A stretch of DNA of 64,000 bases from Strigamia acuminata (Eukaryota > Arthropoda > Chilopoda > Geophilomorpha > Linotaeniidae), in assembly GCA_949358305.1 (NCBI GenBank), contig OX442314.1, positions 36,615,211-36,679,210 of the forward strand. The letters are read 5' to 3'. The notes beneath the pieces were generated by a model. The model saw nothing but the letters and a program-made list of their open reading frames with translations, ran no database searches and had not been told where the DNA came from. Each line of letters starts with the position of its first letter. Positions within the stretch are counted from its first letter, which is position 1. This document shows positions 8,892 through 20,118 of this stretch, piece after piece. A program made the position numbers and the translations under genes.

Positions 8892-10145
8892 ATGGATCAA
8901 CGATTATTGTCGACACACACGACATGCACAGTATGCATGGGCGGAGGACTCACGCACTACCCGAATTTGCAGGTAACGGCATGTATGAACTGCAACGGAA
9001 AAAAGATTGTTTATCTTTATCGACCGGTGGAGAATTTTTTTAAATTTTTCATGCGGCCAGAACATTTACTTCCCGATCACAAACGCATCTTGACGTGGGA
9101 GAAAGTTCGAAGCAAAGCCGACAGGGAAAGGGACGCGAAAATCTACTTCAAGGGACTTTCCGCATCCTCTACCCCAACGCAACCGCCAAGAAAAAAGGCG
9201 AAAATGTCGAACAAAAATTCGTCATTTGAACCACAAACACTAGTAAAAGCCACGAGCAACAACTCGACGGTCGATACAAACAAAACGGCGAAGCAATCGA
9301 ACAAAAACTCGACAGCCAAACCAATATTAAAAGGAAATGGTCCAAAGACCTCTTCCGCAACAACGAAACAAATGGGTATTTCCATGGAAACTAACATTTC
9401 CGCGGAGCTACTGGAGCTTCGGTTGGCTGTTCGTACAGAACACCCAACTTGGAGTGAGAAAGAAGTAAAGGACGAAGCCAAAAAGCGTCGTCAATTACGA
9501 AAAGCGGCCGATTACCAACGGCACACGAACGCCATCGCCAATACCACGTCGAAGACACCGGCGGCGGCAACGATCACGAGCGAGACAACCAAGACTGTTT
9601 CGTCTGAAACAAAAACAACGGAGAAAACTCCTGTTGAATCGAAAGAATTCTGGAGCAAACAGCTGACGGTAACGGCCCCGACTGAAGTCGGAACCGCCGA
9701 AAACGCATTCGTCTTTCCAAAGGCAGGCGAGTCATTGCAGTCAGCAAACGAGATTTTCTCGAAAACACCGGTGACGACGCCGGCGGTAGAAATGCCACCA
9801 GTATCCGGCGATGTCCTGACAGATCTCGTTTTTGGCGGCGACGCTGAGGTCACGCCGATGATCATCGAAGATGTGGACACAACGATCCAGGTGCCAAAGC
9901 CCGAAGAGAGTTCTGCGCCGAAGCCAAGGTCGAAGTCGAAGTTCATCACTGATAAGAATCGGGAAAAGAGAGCGCGCCGCCACCAGACGAAAATGCAGCG
10001 AGGACTGGCAGAGAATATGTCACCGATTCGCCAGGAAGAGATAGATCAACTCGACGAGTTATTGTACAACTACAAGTTTTTTCACATTCATTTTATTTTT
10101 CAACTTACCTTTAAAGTTTTTACATTAAATAACCACGAGTTATAA
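8892..10145 (+). CDS. E1 ORF2: conserved accessory protein with DnaJ-like CxxC zinc motif, unit 1
   Basis: A 417-residue protein of unknown function in the env position. I start it at the ATG at 8892 because the E2 homologue starts at the matching place: in both, the first zinc cysteine is residue 12. The N-terminus has C12-x2-C, 15 residues, C-x2-C, each pair followed by x-G (CTVCMGGG, CMNCNGK), like one half of the DnaJ cysteine-rich domain. Next comes a basic stretch PPRKKAKM (possible nuclear signal), a helical charged motif (about LRLAVRTEHPTW to AADYQR) shared with E2, Ser/Thr-rich low complexity, and a conserved PAVEMPPVSG tail motif and RRHQTKMQRGLAE. No signal peptide or membrane segment, so it is not an envelope protein. 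The frame is open 327 bases upstream but without the conserved ATG. The last ~28 residues are AT-rich and may not be genuine. Confidence 0.7.
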   Translation: MDQRLLSTHTTCTVCMGGGLTHYPNLQVTACMNCNGKKIVYLYRPVENFFKFFMRPEHLLPDHKRILTWEKVRSKADRERDAKIYFKGLSASSTPTQPPRKKAKMSNKNSSFEPQTLVKATSNNSTVDTNKTAKQSNKNSTAKPILKGNGPKTSSATTKQMGISMETNISAELLELRLAVRTEHPTWSEKEVKDEAKKRRQLRKAADYQRHTNAIANTTSKTPAAATITSETTKTVSSETKTTEKTPVESKEFWSKQLTVTAPTEVGTAENAFVFPKAGESLQSANEIFSKTPVTTPAVEMPPVSGDVLTDLVFGGDAEVTPMIIEDVDTTIQVPKPEESSAPKPRSKSKFITDKNREKRARRHQTKMQRGLAENMSPIRQEEIDQLDELLYNYKFFHIHFIFQLTFKVFTLNNHEL

Positions 10146-10252
10146 GTTTAAAGTTCAAATGGCATTTTATTCGTGTTCAAAATTTACAAGTGTTTTTTTA
10201 CAAATTATTTATTATACAGTGTATTTCAAATTTTCTGTTTTTCATCCTGGGG

Positions 10253-10386
10253 GTAAGTGTGGTCCTTGAGTGTGTGTTTTCCCGCAGTGTTTTCCTGTAA
10301 AAAGAGAAGTAATATACAATTAACTTTTCAAACCACTTTCGTGAAGTGTGTTGTCAGTTCTCCTTCTAAGAATTACCTCTTTTTAG
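10253..10386. promoter_or_regulatory. conserved splice-like signals before the E1 polypurine tract
   Basis: On the plus strand a strong donor (CTGGGGGTAAGTGTG, GT at 10253) is followed by an acceptor CTCTTTTTAG ending at 10386. On the minus strand a donor (AGGTAATT near 10376) and acceptor (CTTCTCTTTTTACAG near 10295) are also present. E2 has equivalents of both pairs (26318-26521). I cannot tell which strand, if either, is spliced. Confidence 0.35.
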
Positions 10387-10396
10387 GGGGGGGAGA
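10385..10396 (+). promoter_or_regulatory. polypurine tract of E1 unit 1
   Basis: AGGGGGGGGAGA directly precedes the TGTGACC start of the LTR and is the likely plus-strand primer site. Identical tracts lie at 18077-18088 and before the E2 3' LTR. Confidence 0.8.
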
Positions 10397-11027
10397 TGTG
10401 ACCGGCTGCCCACACAGTCTGTCACTTCACTGCAACACACGGCGCTTCCCAGCTCTCGCGCACCTCGTGTGTTTCTCGTGCACGACCTGGCGCGGTCCCC
10501 CGCACCAGGTGGAGCTGTTGGTCATTGGCTCCGGCCAATTGGGAACCGGAAGTGCCCCTTCCGGAAGTGGTGGGCCCCGCAGTAGCCCGACAGTTGATTC
10601 TTGACCAGCATGGCGAACGGTCGCTTTCCGACCTTCTTCGCAATGCCGATCATAGTTGAGACCCGAAGGACCGACGCAGCAATGCTGTCGCCGGTCGGGA
10701 CCTGAGCGTCCAACACGCCGTGTTCGCCGCACGTTTCTAAAGAACGTTGCGACGACGCGGCACAAACTGCGATAACCGATCTCACGTGTCATGGCGATCT
10801 ACCGATTGCCGTGCCACGTGGTCGAATCAGGAATAGCGGCAAAACCGCTATTACATTTGGGAAATACACCTTGAGACACCATATCATACCCCTAGACAAC
10901 AATAAAGCAATAACCAAAACCTAAACTTGTGTCTCTGTTGTATTTCGTGGATTGAATCATCGTGTGTGTTGCGTCCAGCGCCTCGCGGTCCTCCCCAGAC
11001 CACGTGGCGTCCGTCCGAACACTCACA
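10397..11027 (+). repeat. E1 middle LTR, shared by both units
   Basis: 631 bp with intact TGTGACC...CACTCACA ends. It has no target duplication of its own: left is the polypurine tract of unit 1, right the primer-binding site of unit 2. Confidence 0.92.
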
Positions 11028-13395
11028 ATTGTGGGCCCGTCCGAGATCTTGAACTCTCTGGCGAAAAATTTTTGTTCACTGATTGTGCAAAAACACAATA
11101 TTAGACAAATCTCTTTTCTTTCAAAAGAGGGGGAAACTTCTTTGGTTATGGTTGTGACAGGGGGTCAGCAAGCGAAACGGCCGCTAATCGCTGACCATTG
11201 GACCCTGATTTGACAAAAACTTTTGGCTGTGCATGTCCAGCTTGCCTGGGTAATGGCAAGCAGGGACTTACATTAGCCATACTTTCCAAAAGTCTCCTAT
11301 TTCTCTCTAGCTCAGCTTAAACAACTGGGTGGTTGGGAGGGGAATATGATTCTGAACCTTGCTTTTATTTTTATTTTCTTGGTGCGAAGCCCATGTAAAG
11401 TAATGAAACTATAACTGCAGAGTTTTGAACCTGATTAGAGGAGGAGGCGCGTTGGTGGCCACCAACAAGCCAAAACCCACAGGGGATAGGCGGTTACGCT
11501 AAAACCAATGCGGGCATAATCCAATCGCCACACTGCAGCCAATGGTTCCATTATGGGCCGGGCGAGGAAGCGTTGCAATGAACTGAGCTTTGAGCACAAA
11601 GACCTTTTGAAGACCGAGGTATTACCCGGTATCCAGGTTGCTATTACGGGGAAGTTGCATGACATGGAACACTCAGGATGCACTGAGCGGTTGTCAATAA
11701 ATGGGATCCGGGTAGCAGCGAAGTGCTGGCAAGCATGGGAAAAGTGGCTTGGAGGTTGCTGTGGCGATTCATAAGCTCTGAATTGCCCTGCTGCTGCTTA
11801 AAGTGCTGAAATACCAAGTTCATTCCGTTTTAATTCCTACCCTGTCCCAAGTACTGGTTAGAAACAGTTGCAAGTTGGTGTACACAACCCAAGAACTGTG
11901 GAGACTGGGACTTGGACAGCGGGGCGGGCTGCCGGAGGTACGGGGATACCGGTGGTGAAGTGCCCAAATGGTACAGAGAGCTCGTTAGGGCGTAGGAACG
12001 ATATCTGTATATTCATGTAGCTACCAGCTTTGAAAAAAGACTGGGAATCTAGCCTGTAACTTTATTTTCAATATTTTATTCACCTTTTTTAAACTTTTCG
12101 AGTTGTTACTGGTTGTGTAGAGACTGTGCTCGAACCACAGTTTTAAAGCAATCTTTGCAATTTGGGAATTTTATATTTTTATTTACACTTTTTTCATTTT
12201 TCTTTCTCTTCAATTTTTACTTCTCTATCTATTATTTTCATGGTTTCTTTGGGACTCCACATTCGACAGTAGTTACATGTATCTTAAATGCCGGGCGGTA
12301 TACAGCACCAAATGGAGGGTGACATGGCTTCGAGATGGCAGCTGAAAGATGGGACCCAGAGAGACTAGGGACGACGGGTGCGTTTGCCTCCTACTTTTAA
12401 GATGTACCTGATTGTCTCAAACAAACAACCACTTCATTGGGATGAGCAGACATTCCAGTGTAGGCACGTTTCTGTCGGGAAGGCAGCCTCGTGCAGACTG
12501 AGGTGAAGGCCTCAGCGTAGGCGAGCGGGCGCAGTTGCGCTGATCTCTTGGGGCAGAAGGAGAGATTAACAATATCCCCGTTTATTTCTGCAGACTTTTG
12601 CTAAAAATTGTAAGTTTTGGGGTGATTTTCTTTGGGAACTTCACACATCTTTTATCATTTTTCATTGTATTTTTTTCTTATCTTTCTTCTTTTTTTGGAA
12701 TTCTACTTCTTTGTTGCAAAACAATAAAGTTGTGGGATTATTTCGTGTATTCTACTTCTTTGTTGCAAAACAATGTTGTGGGATTATTTTTTGTATTCTA
12801 CTTCTTTGTTGCAAAACAATAAAGTGGTGGGATTAATTAACGCTTTTGCGTGTCACCTTACCGTTGTTTTAACAATGGTAAAAACCATTCGGTTGGTAAT
12901 GTCGAAGCTTTTGGGACATGATTTGAGTGCTTTTAAAAAGTACAAAAGTCGTGTCTTTTTGGAATCAGACCATTTATGATCTGGTTCTATGGCTTCTAGT
13001 ACCAAGCAATCACCTACTGTTGTTTTCGAAATGTTGGTTTTTCTGCAAAAACAGAAATAATCAAATCATTTTTTGTGGTCAAAGTTTTTATTTTTTCAAA
13101 AAATCAAAGATGGCGACCCGGAAACAATAGGAAAACCATGTGGAAATTTAAGATTTTTCCAGAAATTCTAGAATTTCGAGAAACTAAAGTTTTTGGAACT
13201 CTGGGAAATAACTTCTGGAAATTTCGAACCAATCACGTGATTTATGGGGACAATGGGGGGGAGTGACATCACTAATCTTTCCCCCATGAATGGCTAATTC
13301 ACACAACGTTGCTGACCTCTAATTGGTTGCAAACTAATCTTTTGCGTCTATTTTTGTTTTTCTGCGGACCTGTCTTCTGGCACAATTCGGCCAAA
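11028..13395 (+). other. E1 leader, unit 2
   Basis: Near-identical copy of 3336-5703, including primer-binding site (11032), hairpin (11240-11261) and triplicated segment (12700-12832). One visible difference is T instead of C at 11859. No coding potential. Confidence 0.7.
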
Positions 13396-14703
13396 ATGCC
13401 ATACACCAGATTAGGCAAGCCCACGTGGAAATCGCCAGCGACCAAAACCGTTACAAGAGAAGGAGATTCCGACGCCGATTCAAACAATTCATCCCTGAAT
13501 TTAACAATCGAAGAAGAAATGTCGAATGAAGGTAATAAAACGTTGGATCGAGCAATGCTTGAGACAACATGCGAAATTTTCGATCTAAAAATCGAGAATA
13601 TGAACACGTACACCGTATGGGAAAGCACGCTGCTTGCAGTGGCCAACCATGCAGTGGAAATCAAACATGAAGCTGATGTTGCAAAACGACAATCAGCGGA
13701 CCTTTCCTCAGAAATTGACGACCTAACCAGCCGTCTCAAAGAAGCGGAAATAGCAAATCAAACCCATTTGCGATCAATAAAAACCTTGTCTGACCTGTTA
13801 ACCCAACAGAAATCAGTCATGGACAACGTGACAGCGGCAGGCCAAGCAATGGTCGAAGCCGAAAAAGTGGCGACCGCTGCAAAAACAGTTGTGTCGTGCA
13901 CACATTCAAGCCAACCAGTAATTGTGAACGGCAATACGCAAAACGTAACGCCACAAGCAGTTACTATAAATCCGACTTTTTTGGCCTGGGGTAATACCAT
14001 CGGCCAAGGAGTAGACAAACCATTAGGCGACTTTAAACCCAAAGACGCGATAACGGTATCACACACTTTAAGCAATTTTGAATTGAGTAAGCGCGTGAAT
14101 GCCATCTGTTTGGAACCGTTTCTCGGTAACAAAATGGAAGCTCACGACTTCTTAATGGATTTGAAAGGGGCTCTTGCTTTTGCAGAACCTTCTATCAACC
14201 AGGTGCTTAAAGAGCATTTATTTAAGTTTTTCAAAGGAGAAGCAGGAACATGGTTCTCTTTGACTGCTAAAAATACTTGGCAAGAATTTGAGAGCGATTT
14301 CCTCCTACATTTTAGGCCAAGCGACGCATTGTTACTGGCTGAAATAGACAAGATGCAACAGGCATCACATGAGTCTGCCACTCAAGTAGTGTTCAGACTG
14401 GAGAGGCTGTATACACAGCTGGCTATCCCGGTCCATGAGAGCCTACAACTCCGTAAGGTTTTGACTATTTTGCGACCGGCAGCGAGAGACATGGCACGTA
14501 CTGCATTACATGCGGATAATACGTGGGCAGCTCTCAGAAAAGCTTGTGTAGCAACAGAAGCTTCGATCCTCAACGAGGAAGCGATAGCAACTTCAAAAGT
14601 TGAGAAAGCAAGACTGTTTTTTCAATCTTTGATGAAACATACTGGATTGCTTGTGTGCCTTTCAGTTTGTGTAATACATCTTGTGCATTTTAGAGGACGA
14701 TAA
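13396..14703 (+). CDS. E1 Gag-like capsid protein, unit 2
   Basis: Same 435-residue protein as in unit 1, differing by Phe for Ile in GDFKPKDA (base 14032). Both copies remain fully open, which suggests a young duplication or continued selection. It again ends without zinc knuckle or pol. Confidence 0.8.
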   Translation: MPYTRLGKPTWKSPATKTVTREGDSDADSNNSSLNLTIEEEMSNEGNKTLDRAMLETTCEIFDLKIENMNTYTVWESTLLAVANHAVEIKHEADVAKRQSADLSSEIDDLTSRLKEAEIANQTHLRSIKTLSDLLTQQKSVMDNVTAAGQAMVEAEKVATAAKTVVSCTHSSQPVIVNGNTQNVTPQAVTINPTFLAWGNTIGQGVDKPLGDFKPKDAITVSHTLSNFELSKRVNAICLEPFLGNKMEAHDFLMDLKGALAFAEPSINQVLKEHLFKFFKGEAGTWFSLTAKNTWQEFESDFLLHFRPSDALLLAEIDKMQQASHESATQVVFRLERLYTQLAIPVHESLQLRKVLTILRPAARDMARTALHADNTWAALRKACVATEASILNEEAIATSKVEKARLFFQSLMKHTGLLVCLSVCVIHLVHFRGR

Positions 14704-15571
14704 ACAAAGTTCTAGAAACAGCACAGAACATGGACTCTTGCCTGAATTTGGACATCATCATTTATGATTGAGTCCATGACAGAGCTCCTCCAAGATCTAG
14801 GTGAAATTGAATCAATGGCTAGCCCATTGAAACCGTTTTTCCTATGCCCAGAGAAGATTGATTTTTTTTCTTTTCTCGATTTATGACTGAGTCTAATGGG
14901 AGTTATAGCCCAAAAATGACAAAGTCCAAGCAGATTCTGACTGGATGCTGACTATTCTATGTTGCAATGCGACAAGGATTGTTTTTTATCTGCGCACCAA
15001 CGCGTTTAAATTTATTTGTTGCAAAACAACGATAAAAGTCTCTGGTTTGAAAATTTAGAAGTTCTTTGGACATGATTTCGTGCTTTTTTAGGGCACAAAA
15101 GTCATGTTCTCATAGAATCAGACCAATATTTGATCTGGTTCTGAACTTCTAGTTCCAAACAAATTTCTATTTGCTTTCAAAAAATGTTGCTTTTCTTCAG
15201 AAATTGAGAAATTTTGGCATTTATTTGGTCAATATTGTTGTTTTTTCGTAGAAATACAGAATGGCGACCAGGAAACAATGGAAAAACATGTGGTGATCAC
15301 AGATTTTTCGGGAAAAGATTTGATTTTCAAACAAATTTTCGAAAATCGTGGGATCTCTGAGAATTTAATTACACACAATTAAATAAATTCACTACCAATA
15401 AGAGAACAGGGGGGGAAGTGACATCCCTAATCCCTCTCTCATGAACAATTACACTCACTACAAATAAAAGTTGTTAGACCTGTGGTGGCAGTCATTTTTA
15501 AAACAAGGAATGTCCCACGAGGTGAAAACAGCAGCAATCAGAAGAATGCATCTGCATTTGAGTTTGAGAAC

Positions 15572-16037
15572 CCATTTGCAGAAAGAATTATGCTGTCTCT
15601 GCCTGATTCGCTCGCACTTCGTCACCCTTACGGATGCCAAAATAGCAGCTGGCTCGAAGCAGTCCTTCTGCAAATGGACGACCAAGGTGCTTTGTTTTAA
15701 AACTAAGTTAGTTGTTTTTGTAAAGGGACGCTGAAAAAGCGCAGAAGACAACTACAGCACCACGAATTTGGAAAACCTTCAGCTGTGATTTGACAAGTTC
15801 AGACCACACTGAGAATTCTAGATTTGAAGTTGGAAATTTAGTATCACTAAAAATCCACCATTTGAGGAAAATAGCTATACCATTAGCTACGTCTCGCAAA
15901 GACCTTTTCAAAGAACCAGGTATAATCACTAAAATGACCAATACAAATGGTTTTACAACATTGTGAAACTCAGGAGATTTATTCCTTCAGATGAGAATAC
16001 CAAATGGCCTATTCCAGATGAAAGAGATATAGAAGTC
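15572..16037 (+). pseudogene. E1 pol relics (unit 2)
   Basis: Same RNase H and integrase-tail scraps as at 7880-8345, in the same broken frames. The damage therefore predates the unit duplication. Confidence 0.6.
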
Positions 16038-16583
16038 CCTGAAAATCAACCAAAAAGATGCTGAATTGACAACAAAATTGCCAATTTCAACACAACCTTT
16101 GAATACTGGAGTAACAACTAAGTTGCCAACTCCAGCACGACCAAAAAACGCCAGTACAGCAACCAAATTGCTAATACCGGCGCAACCATTGAATATTTTG
16201 AACCAAAATGTGGTTTTGTCTCTGCCAAATGTAGTTTCAAAACAAACTACAAATATTTGGCCAAAACCACAACAAATTTCCGGTCGACCTCAAAGAATTC
16301 GATGAACACCGGCAAGATTACTCGATTAAACACCAGGGGGACACCCCTGAACTCAAGAAACCGATTTTGGTCCAATCACAGACCGTCTAGAAAACGTCTG
16401 CGGTACTTTCCAAAATACGCCATTAACACGTGTACGAAATTCGTATATTTAACGAGCGCTGATTCGGTCTACAAATCATTCTGTTCACCAACAGTGACCG
16501 ACCACCACAGTTCTCGCATTCAAACGATTCTCGAAGGAATCCCGAATTTCATTGTTTCCGAAATCGATAAGTTTTGCTGTAAA

Positions 16584-17837
16584 ATGGATCAACGATTATT
16601 GTCGACACACACGACATGCACAGTATGCATGGGCGGAGGACTCACGCACTACCCGAATTTGCAGGTAACGGCATGTATGAACTGCAACGGAAAAAAGATT
16701 GTTTATCTTTATCGACCGGTGGAGAATTGTTTTAAATTTTTCATGCGGCCAGAACATTTACTTCCCGATCACAAACGCATCTTGACGTGGGAGAAAGTTC
16801 GAAGCAAAGCCGACAGGGAAAGGGACGCGAAAATCTACTTCAAGGGACTTTCCGCATCCTCTACCCCAACGCAACCGCCAAGAAAAAAGGCGAAAATGTC
16901 GAACAAAAATTCGTCATTTGAACCACAAACACTAGTAAAAGCCACGAGCAACAACTCGACGGTCGATACAAACAAAACGGCGAAGCAATCGAACAAAAAC
17001 TCGACAGCCAAACCAATATTAAAAGGAAATGGTCCAAAGACCTCTTCCGCAACAACGAAACAAATGGGTATTTCCATGGAAACTAACATTTCCGCGGAGC
17101 TACTGGAGCTTCGGTTGGCTGTTCGTACAGAACACCCAACTTGGAGTGAGAAAGAAGTAAAGGACGAAGCCAAAAAGCGTCGTCAATTACGAAAAGCGGC
17201 CGATTACCAACGGCACACGAACGCCATCGCCAATACCACGTCGAAGACACCGGCGGCGGCAACGATCACGAGCGAGACAACCAAGACTGTTTCGTCTGAA
17301 ACAAAAACAACGGAGAAAACTCCTGTTGAATCGAAAGAATTCTGGAGCAAACAGCTGACGGTAACGGCCCCGACTGAAGTCGGAACCGCCGAAAACGCAT
17401 TCGTCTTTCCAAAGGCAGGCGAGTCATTGCAGTCAGCAAACGAGATTTTCTCGAAAACACCGGTGACGACGCCGGCGGTAGAAATGCCACCAGTATCCGG
17501 CGATGTCCTGACAGATCTCGTTTTTGGCGGCGACGCTGAGGTCACGCCGATGATCATCGAAGATGTGGACACAACGATCCAGGTGCCAAAGCCCGAAGAG
17601 AGTTCTGCGCCGAAGCCAAGGTCGAAGTCGAAGTTCATCACTGATAAGAATCGGGAAAAGAGAGCGCGCCGCCACCAGACGAAAATGCAGCGAGGACTGG
17701 CAGAGAATATGTCACCGATTCGCCAGGAAGAGATAGATCAACTCGACGAGTTATTGTACAACTACAAGTTTTTTCACATTCATTTTATTTTTCAACTTAC
17801 CTTTAAAGTTTTTACATTAAATAACCACGAGTTATAA
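16584..17837 (+). CDS. E1 ORF2 accessory zinc-motif protein, unit 2
   Basis: Second copy of the 417-residue ORF2, with one visible change: ENC for ENF at base 16729, just after the zinc motif. All four zinc cysteines, the charged helical motif and the tail motif are unchanged. Function unknown; position and start choice as for unit 1. Confidence 0.7.
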   Translation: MDQRLLSTHTTCTVCMGGGLTHYPNLQVTACMNCNGKKIVYLYRPVENCFKFFMRPEHLLPDHKRILTWEKVRSKADRERDAKIYFKGLSASSTPTQPPRKKAKMSNKNSSFEPQTLVKATSNNSTVDTNKTAKQSNKNSTAKPILKGNGPKTSSATTKQMGISMETNISAELLELRLAVRTEHPTWSEKEVKDEAKKRRQLRKAADYQRHTNAIANTTSKTPAAATITSETTKTVSSETKTTEKTPVESKEFWSKQLTVTAPTEVGTAENAFVFPKAGESLQSANEIFSKTPVTTPAVEMPPVSGDVLTDLVFGGDAEVTPMIIEDVDTTIQVPKPEESSAPKPRSKSKFITDKNREKRARRHQTKMQRGLAENMSPIRQEEIDQLDELLYNYKFFHIHFIFQLTFKVFTLNNHEL

Positions 17838-18088
17838 GTTTAAAGTTCAAATGGCATTTTATTCGTGTTCAAAATTTACAAGTGTTTTTTTACAAATTAT
17901 TTATTATACAGTGTATTTCAAATTTTCTGTTTTTCATCCTGGGGGTAAGTGTGGTCCTTGAGTGTGTGTTTTCCCGCAGTGTTTTCCTGTAAAAAGAGAA
18001 GTAATATACAATTAACTTTTCAAACCACTTTCGTGAAGTGTGTTGTCAGTTCTCCTTCTAAGAATTACCTCTTTTTAGGGGGGGGAGA

Positions 18089-18719
18089 TGTGACCGGCTG
18101 CCCACACAGTCTGTCACTTCACTGCAACACACGGCGCTTCCCAGCTCTCGCGCACCTCGTGTGTTTCTCGTGCACGACCTGGCGCGGTCCCCCGCACCAG
18201 GTGGAGCTGTTGGTCATTGGCTCCGGCCAATTGGGAACCGGAAGTGCCCCTTCCGGAAGTGGTGGGCCCCGCAGTAGCCCGACAGTTGATTCTTGACCAG
18301 CATGGCGAACGGTCGCTTTCCGACCTTCTTCGCAATGCCGATCATAGTTGAGACCCGAAGGACCGACGCAGCAATGCTGTCGCCGGTCGGGACCTGAGCG
18401 TCCAACACGCCGTGTTCGCCGCACGTTTCTAAAGAACGTTGCGACGACGCGGCACAAACTGCGATAACCGATCTCACGTGTCATGGCGATCTACCGATTG
18501 CCGTGCCACGTGGTCGAATCAGGAATAGCGGCAAAACCGCTATTACATTTGGGAAATACACCTTGAGACACCATATCATACCCCTAGACAACAATAAAGC
18601 AATAACCTAAACCTAAACTTGTGTCTCTGTTGTATTTCGTGGATTGAATCATCGTGTGTGTTGCGTCCAGCGCCTCGCGGTCCTCCCCAGACCACGTGGC
18701 GTCCGTCCGAACACTCACA
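18089..18719 (+). repeat. E1 right LTR
   Basis: 631 bp, intact ends, followed by the GTAA target duplication at 18720-18723. It differs from the other LTRs at about 18608 (CTAAACC for CAAAACC). Its poly(A) hexamer would end element transcripts. Confidence 0.92.
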
Positions 18720-18723
18720 GTAA

Positions 18724-19362
18724 GTTTATTCATATTCCATTATAACACAAGGATAGGACTGTGATTGCCCTTCCTGGAATTTTCACAATCACAAACATGG
18801 GTCTGGTAACAACACTTTTATGTATCGGGACGTTCCAATGGCGGTGCAGTTTGCGTGGAACGAGTTTGATTTGGTTAAGAATGGAAAAGTTGAGAAACGA
18901 GGAAAGATCAATTTGATCGGACGATTGCAACTGTCAAGTTGTAGATCGAATTGAATTGATGGGATTCTAAAAAATATTCCCTAATTTTTATTTATCTTAA
19001 ACTTTATGAATTTTAATTAAACATAATAAACAAATTAATTCTTTGAACTGTTGAAATGGTTGAAATCAAAAAGAAATTCCATTCTCGGTTTCACCATTCC
19101 GATCAAAATGATCGATTGCGTCGCGTCGATCGTGTGAAAACTGAAATAATATTATACAATGTATTGACAACGAACAATATATGCAAAAATGTAAAAAGAC
19201 AATACTGATAGAACACGAGCAATTCGAAAAAAACATTAAAGCTAAATTATTATCGTACGAGTTGTAACTTTGACTAACGCCTGGAGATTAAAAGCAACAT
19301 TTATCTATCGAAATCAATTCGCGAGTCATTACTGCAGATTTGACAGTGCCAACACCTCAAAC
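18724..19362. other. spacer upstream of the serpin gene
   Basis: AT-rich; no open frame with recognisable coding content. The serpin promoter should lie here, but I see no convincing TATA/initiator pair. A TTTGACAG just before the ATG could be a splice acceptor, so an upstream exon is possible. Confidence 0.4.
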
Positions 19363-19440
19363 ATGGCAGAAGATTCCGACGATTCCAACGTCCGTAGATT
19401 AACCCAAAAAGGGCTGGAATTCACCTGGGATCTTTACCGG
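19363..19440 (+). CDS. tandem serpin gene, exon 1 (N-terminus of domain 1)
   Basis: Twenty-six codons, starting MAEDSDDSN and ending EFTWDLYR, the helix-A start of a serpin. The next bases GTAAAATG and the TTTTTCAG at 19509-19516 bound a 76-bp phase-0 intron. The linker between the two serpin domains has a near-identical segment with its own 76-bp intron at the same point, which supports the splice. No signal peptide is encoded here, so the product may be intracellular unless an upstream exon exists. Confidence 0.75.
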
Positions 19441-19516
19441 GTAAAATGACAACCCTCGAAGAGTGTGTAAAACCCAAAAGTAAACCTACTAATTCTCTTT
19501 TGTTTTACTTTTTCAG

Positions 19517-20118
19517 CAAAGTGTTGCTGGAAATGATGAAAATCTATTTATCAGTCCATTCAGCATTAGTGTGGCGCTAGCTATGACTCTAGCTGGCGCC
19601 AAAGAAAACACTGCAACACAGATGAAAGATGTCCTCAAGTTGGGATCATTCACCACCGATTCAGCCATTCACGAAGCATTCCATGAAATTATTTATTCTC
19701 TTCTGGGCTCAAAGGATTCTGCCATAGAATTACACATTGCCAATCGCATGTACGTCCACAACGATGCAAACATTTTGGCAGACTTCAGAGGCGTATTGGA
19801 AGAACATTACAATACTTCATCGACTGTCGTTGATTTCGGTTCAGTCGCTGAAAAAATTCGATTAGAGATTAATGAGTGGGTGGAAGAAGAAACCCAAACG
19901 AAAATCAAAGATTTGATTCCACCAGGGATACTGGATGATCTTACACGTTTGGTTTTGGTGAACGCGATCTACTTTAAAGGCATTTGGCTCCAGCAATTTG
20001 AACCTGATTTCACGTATCTTCGTAATTTCTACCTAGATGTTAACAAGGCAGTAAAGACGGATCTCATGCAAATAACGGATTACTTTAGATTCAGGAAGGA
20101 CGATAATCTACACTGTAG
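19517..20118 (+). pseudogene. tandem serpin gene, domain 1, 5' part, cut by E2
   Basis: Begins QSVAGNDENLFISPFSIS, the classic serpin helix-B region, and continues through LVNAIYFKGIW of strand 3A to FRKDDNLHC. At 20118 the coding frame is cut in the middle of an Arg codon by the LTR of E2; the 4-bp duplication GTAG occupies 20115-20118. Read without splicing, the frame runs on into the LTR for about 140 residues, so a truncated serpin with an LTR-encoded tail could be made. It would lack the reactive loop and could not inhibit a protease. The rest of the domain resumes at 27159. Confidence 0.88.

Larger units (their letters stand above)
2705..18719 (+). mobile_element. E1: tandem LTR retroelement array (LTR-internal-LTR-internal-LTR)
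   Basis: Three 631-bp LTRs (2705-3335, 10397-11027, 18089-18719) separate two 7061-bp internal regions, with an exact period of 7692 bp. The LTR ends are TGTGACC...CACTCACA; the first T is A in the left LTR. The whole array is flanked by the 4-bp direct repeat GTAA (2701-2704 and 18720-18723), while the middle LTR is directly bordered by a polypurine tract and a primer-binding site. This is the expected product of unequal crossing-over between LTRs. The units differ at only a few bases I could see (for example 4167/11859, 6340/14032 and 9037/16729). Each unit carries Gag, pol scraps and ORF2. There is no protease, reverse transcriptase or full integrase, so the element is non-autonomous. The Gag type and the 4-bp duplication suggest Ty3/gypsy ancestry. 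Confidence 0.92.

Noticed and set aside
9143-9949. Minus-strand frames opposite ORF2
   Set aside because: Shadow frames caused by Ser/Thr/Lys-rich codons on the plus strand.
8892-10145. ORF2 as an envelope glycoprotein
   Set aside because: No signal peptide, membrane segment or cysteine-rich ectodomain; it is a charged, low-complexity protein with a zinc motif.
2705-18719. Pure assembly duplication of one element
   Set aside because: Several single-base differences between units and a clean outer target duplication argue for a real array, though only long reads would settle it.
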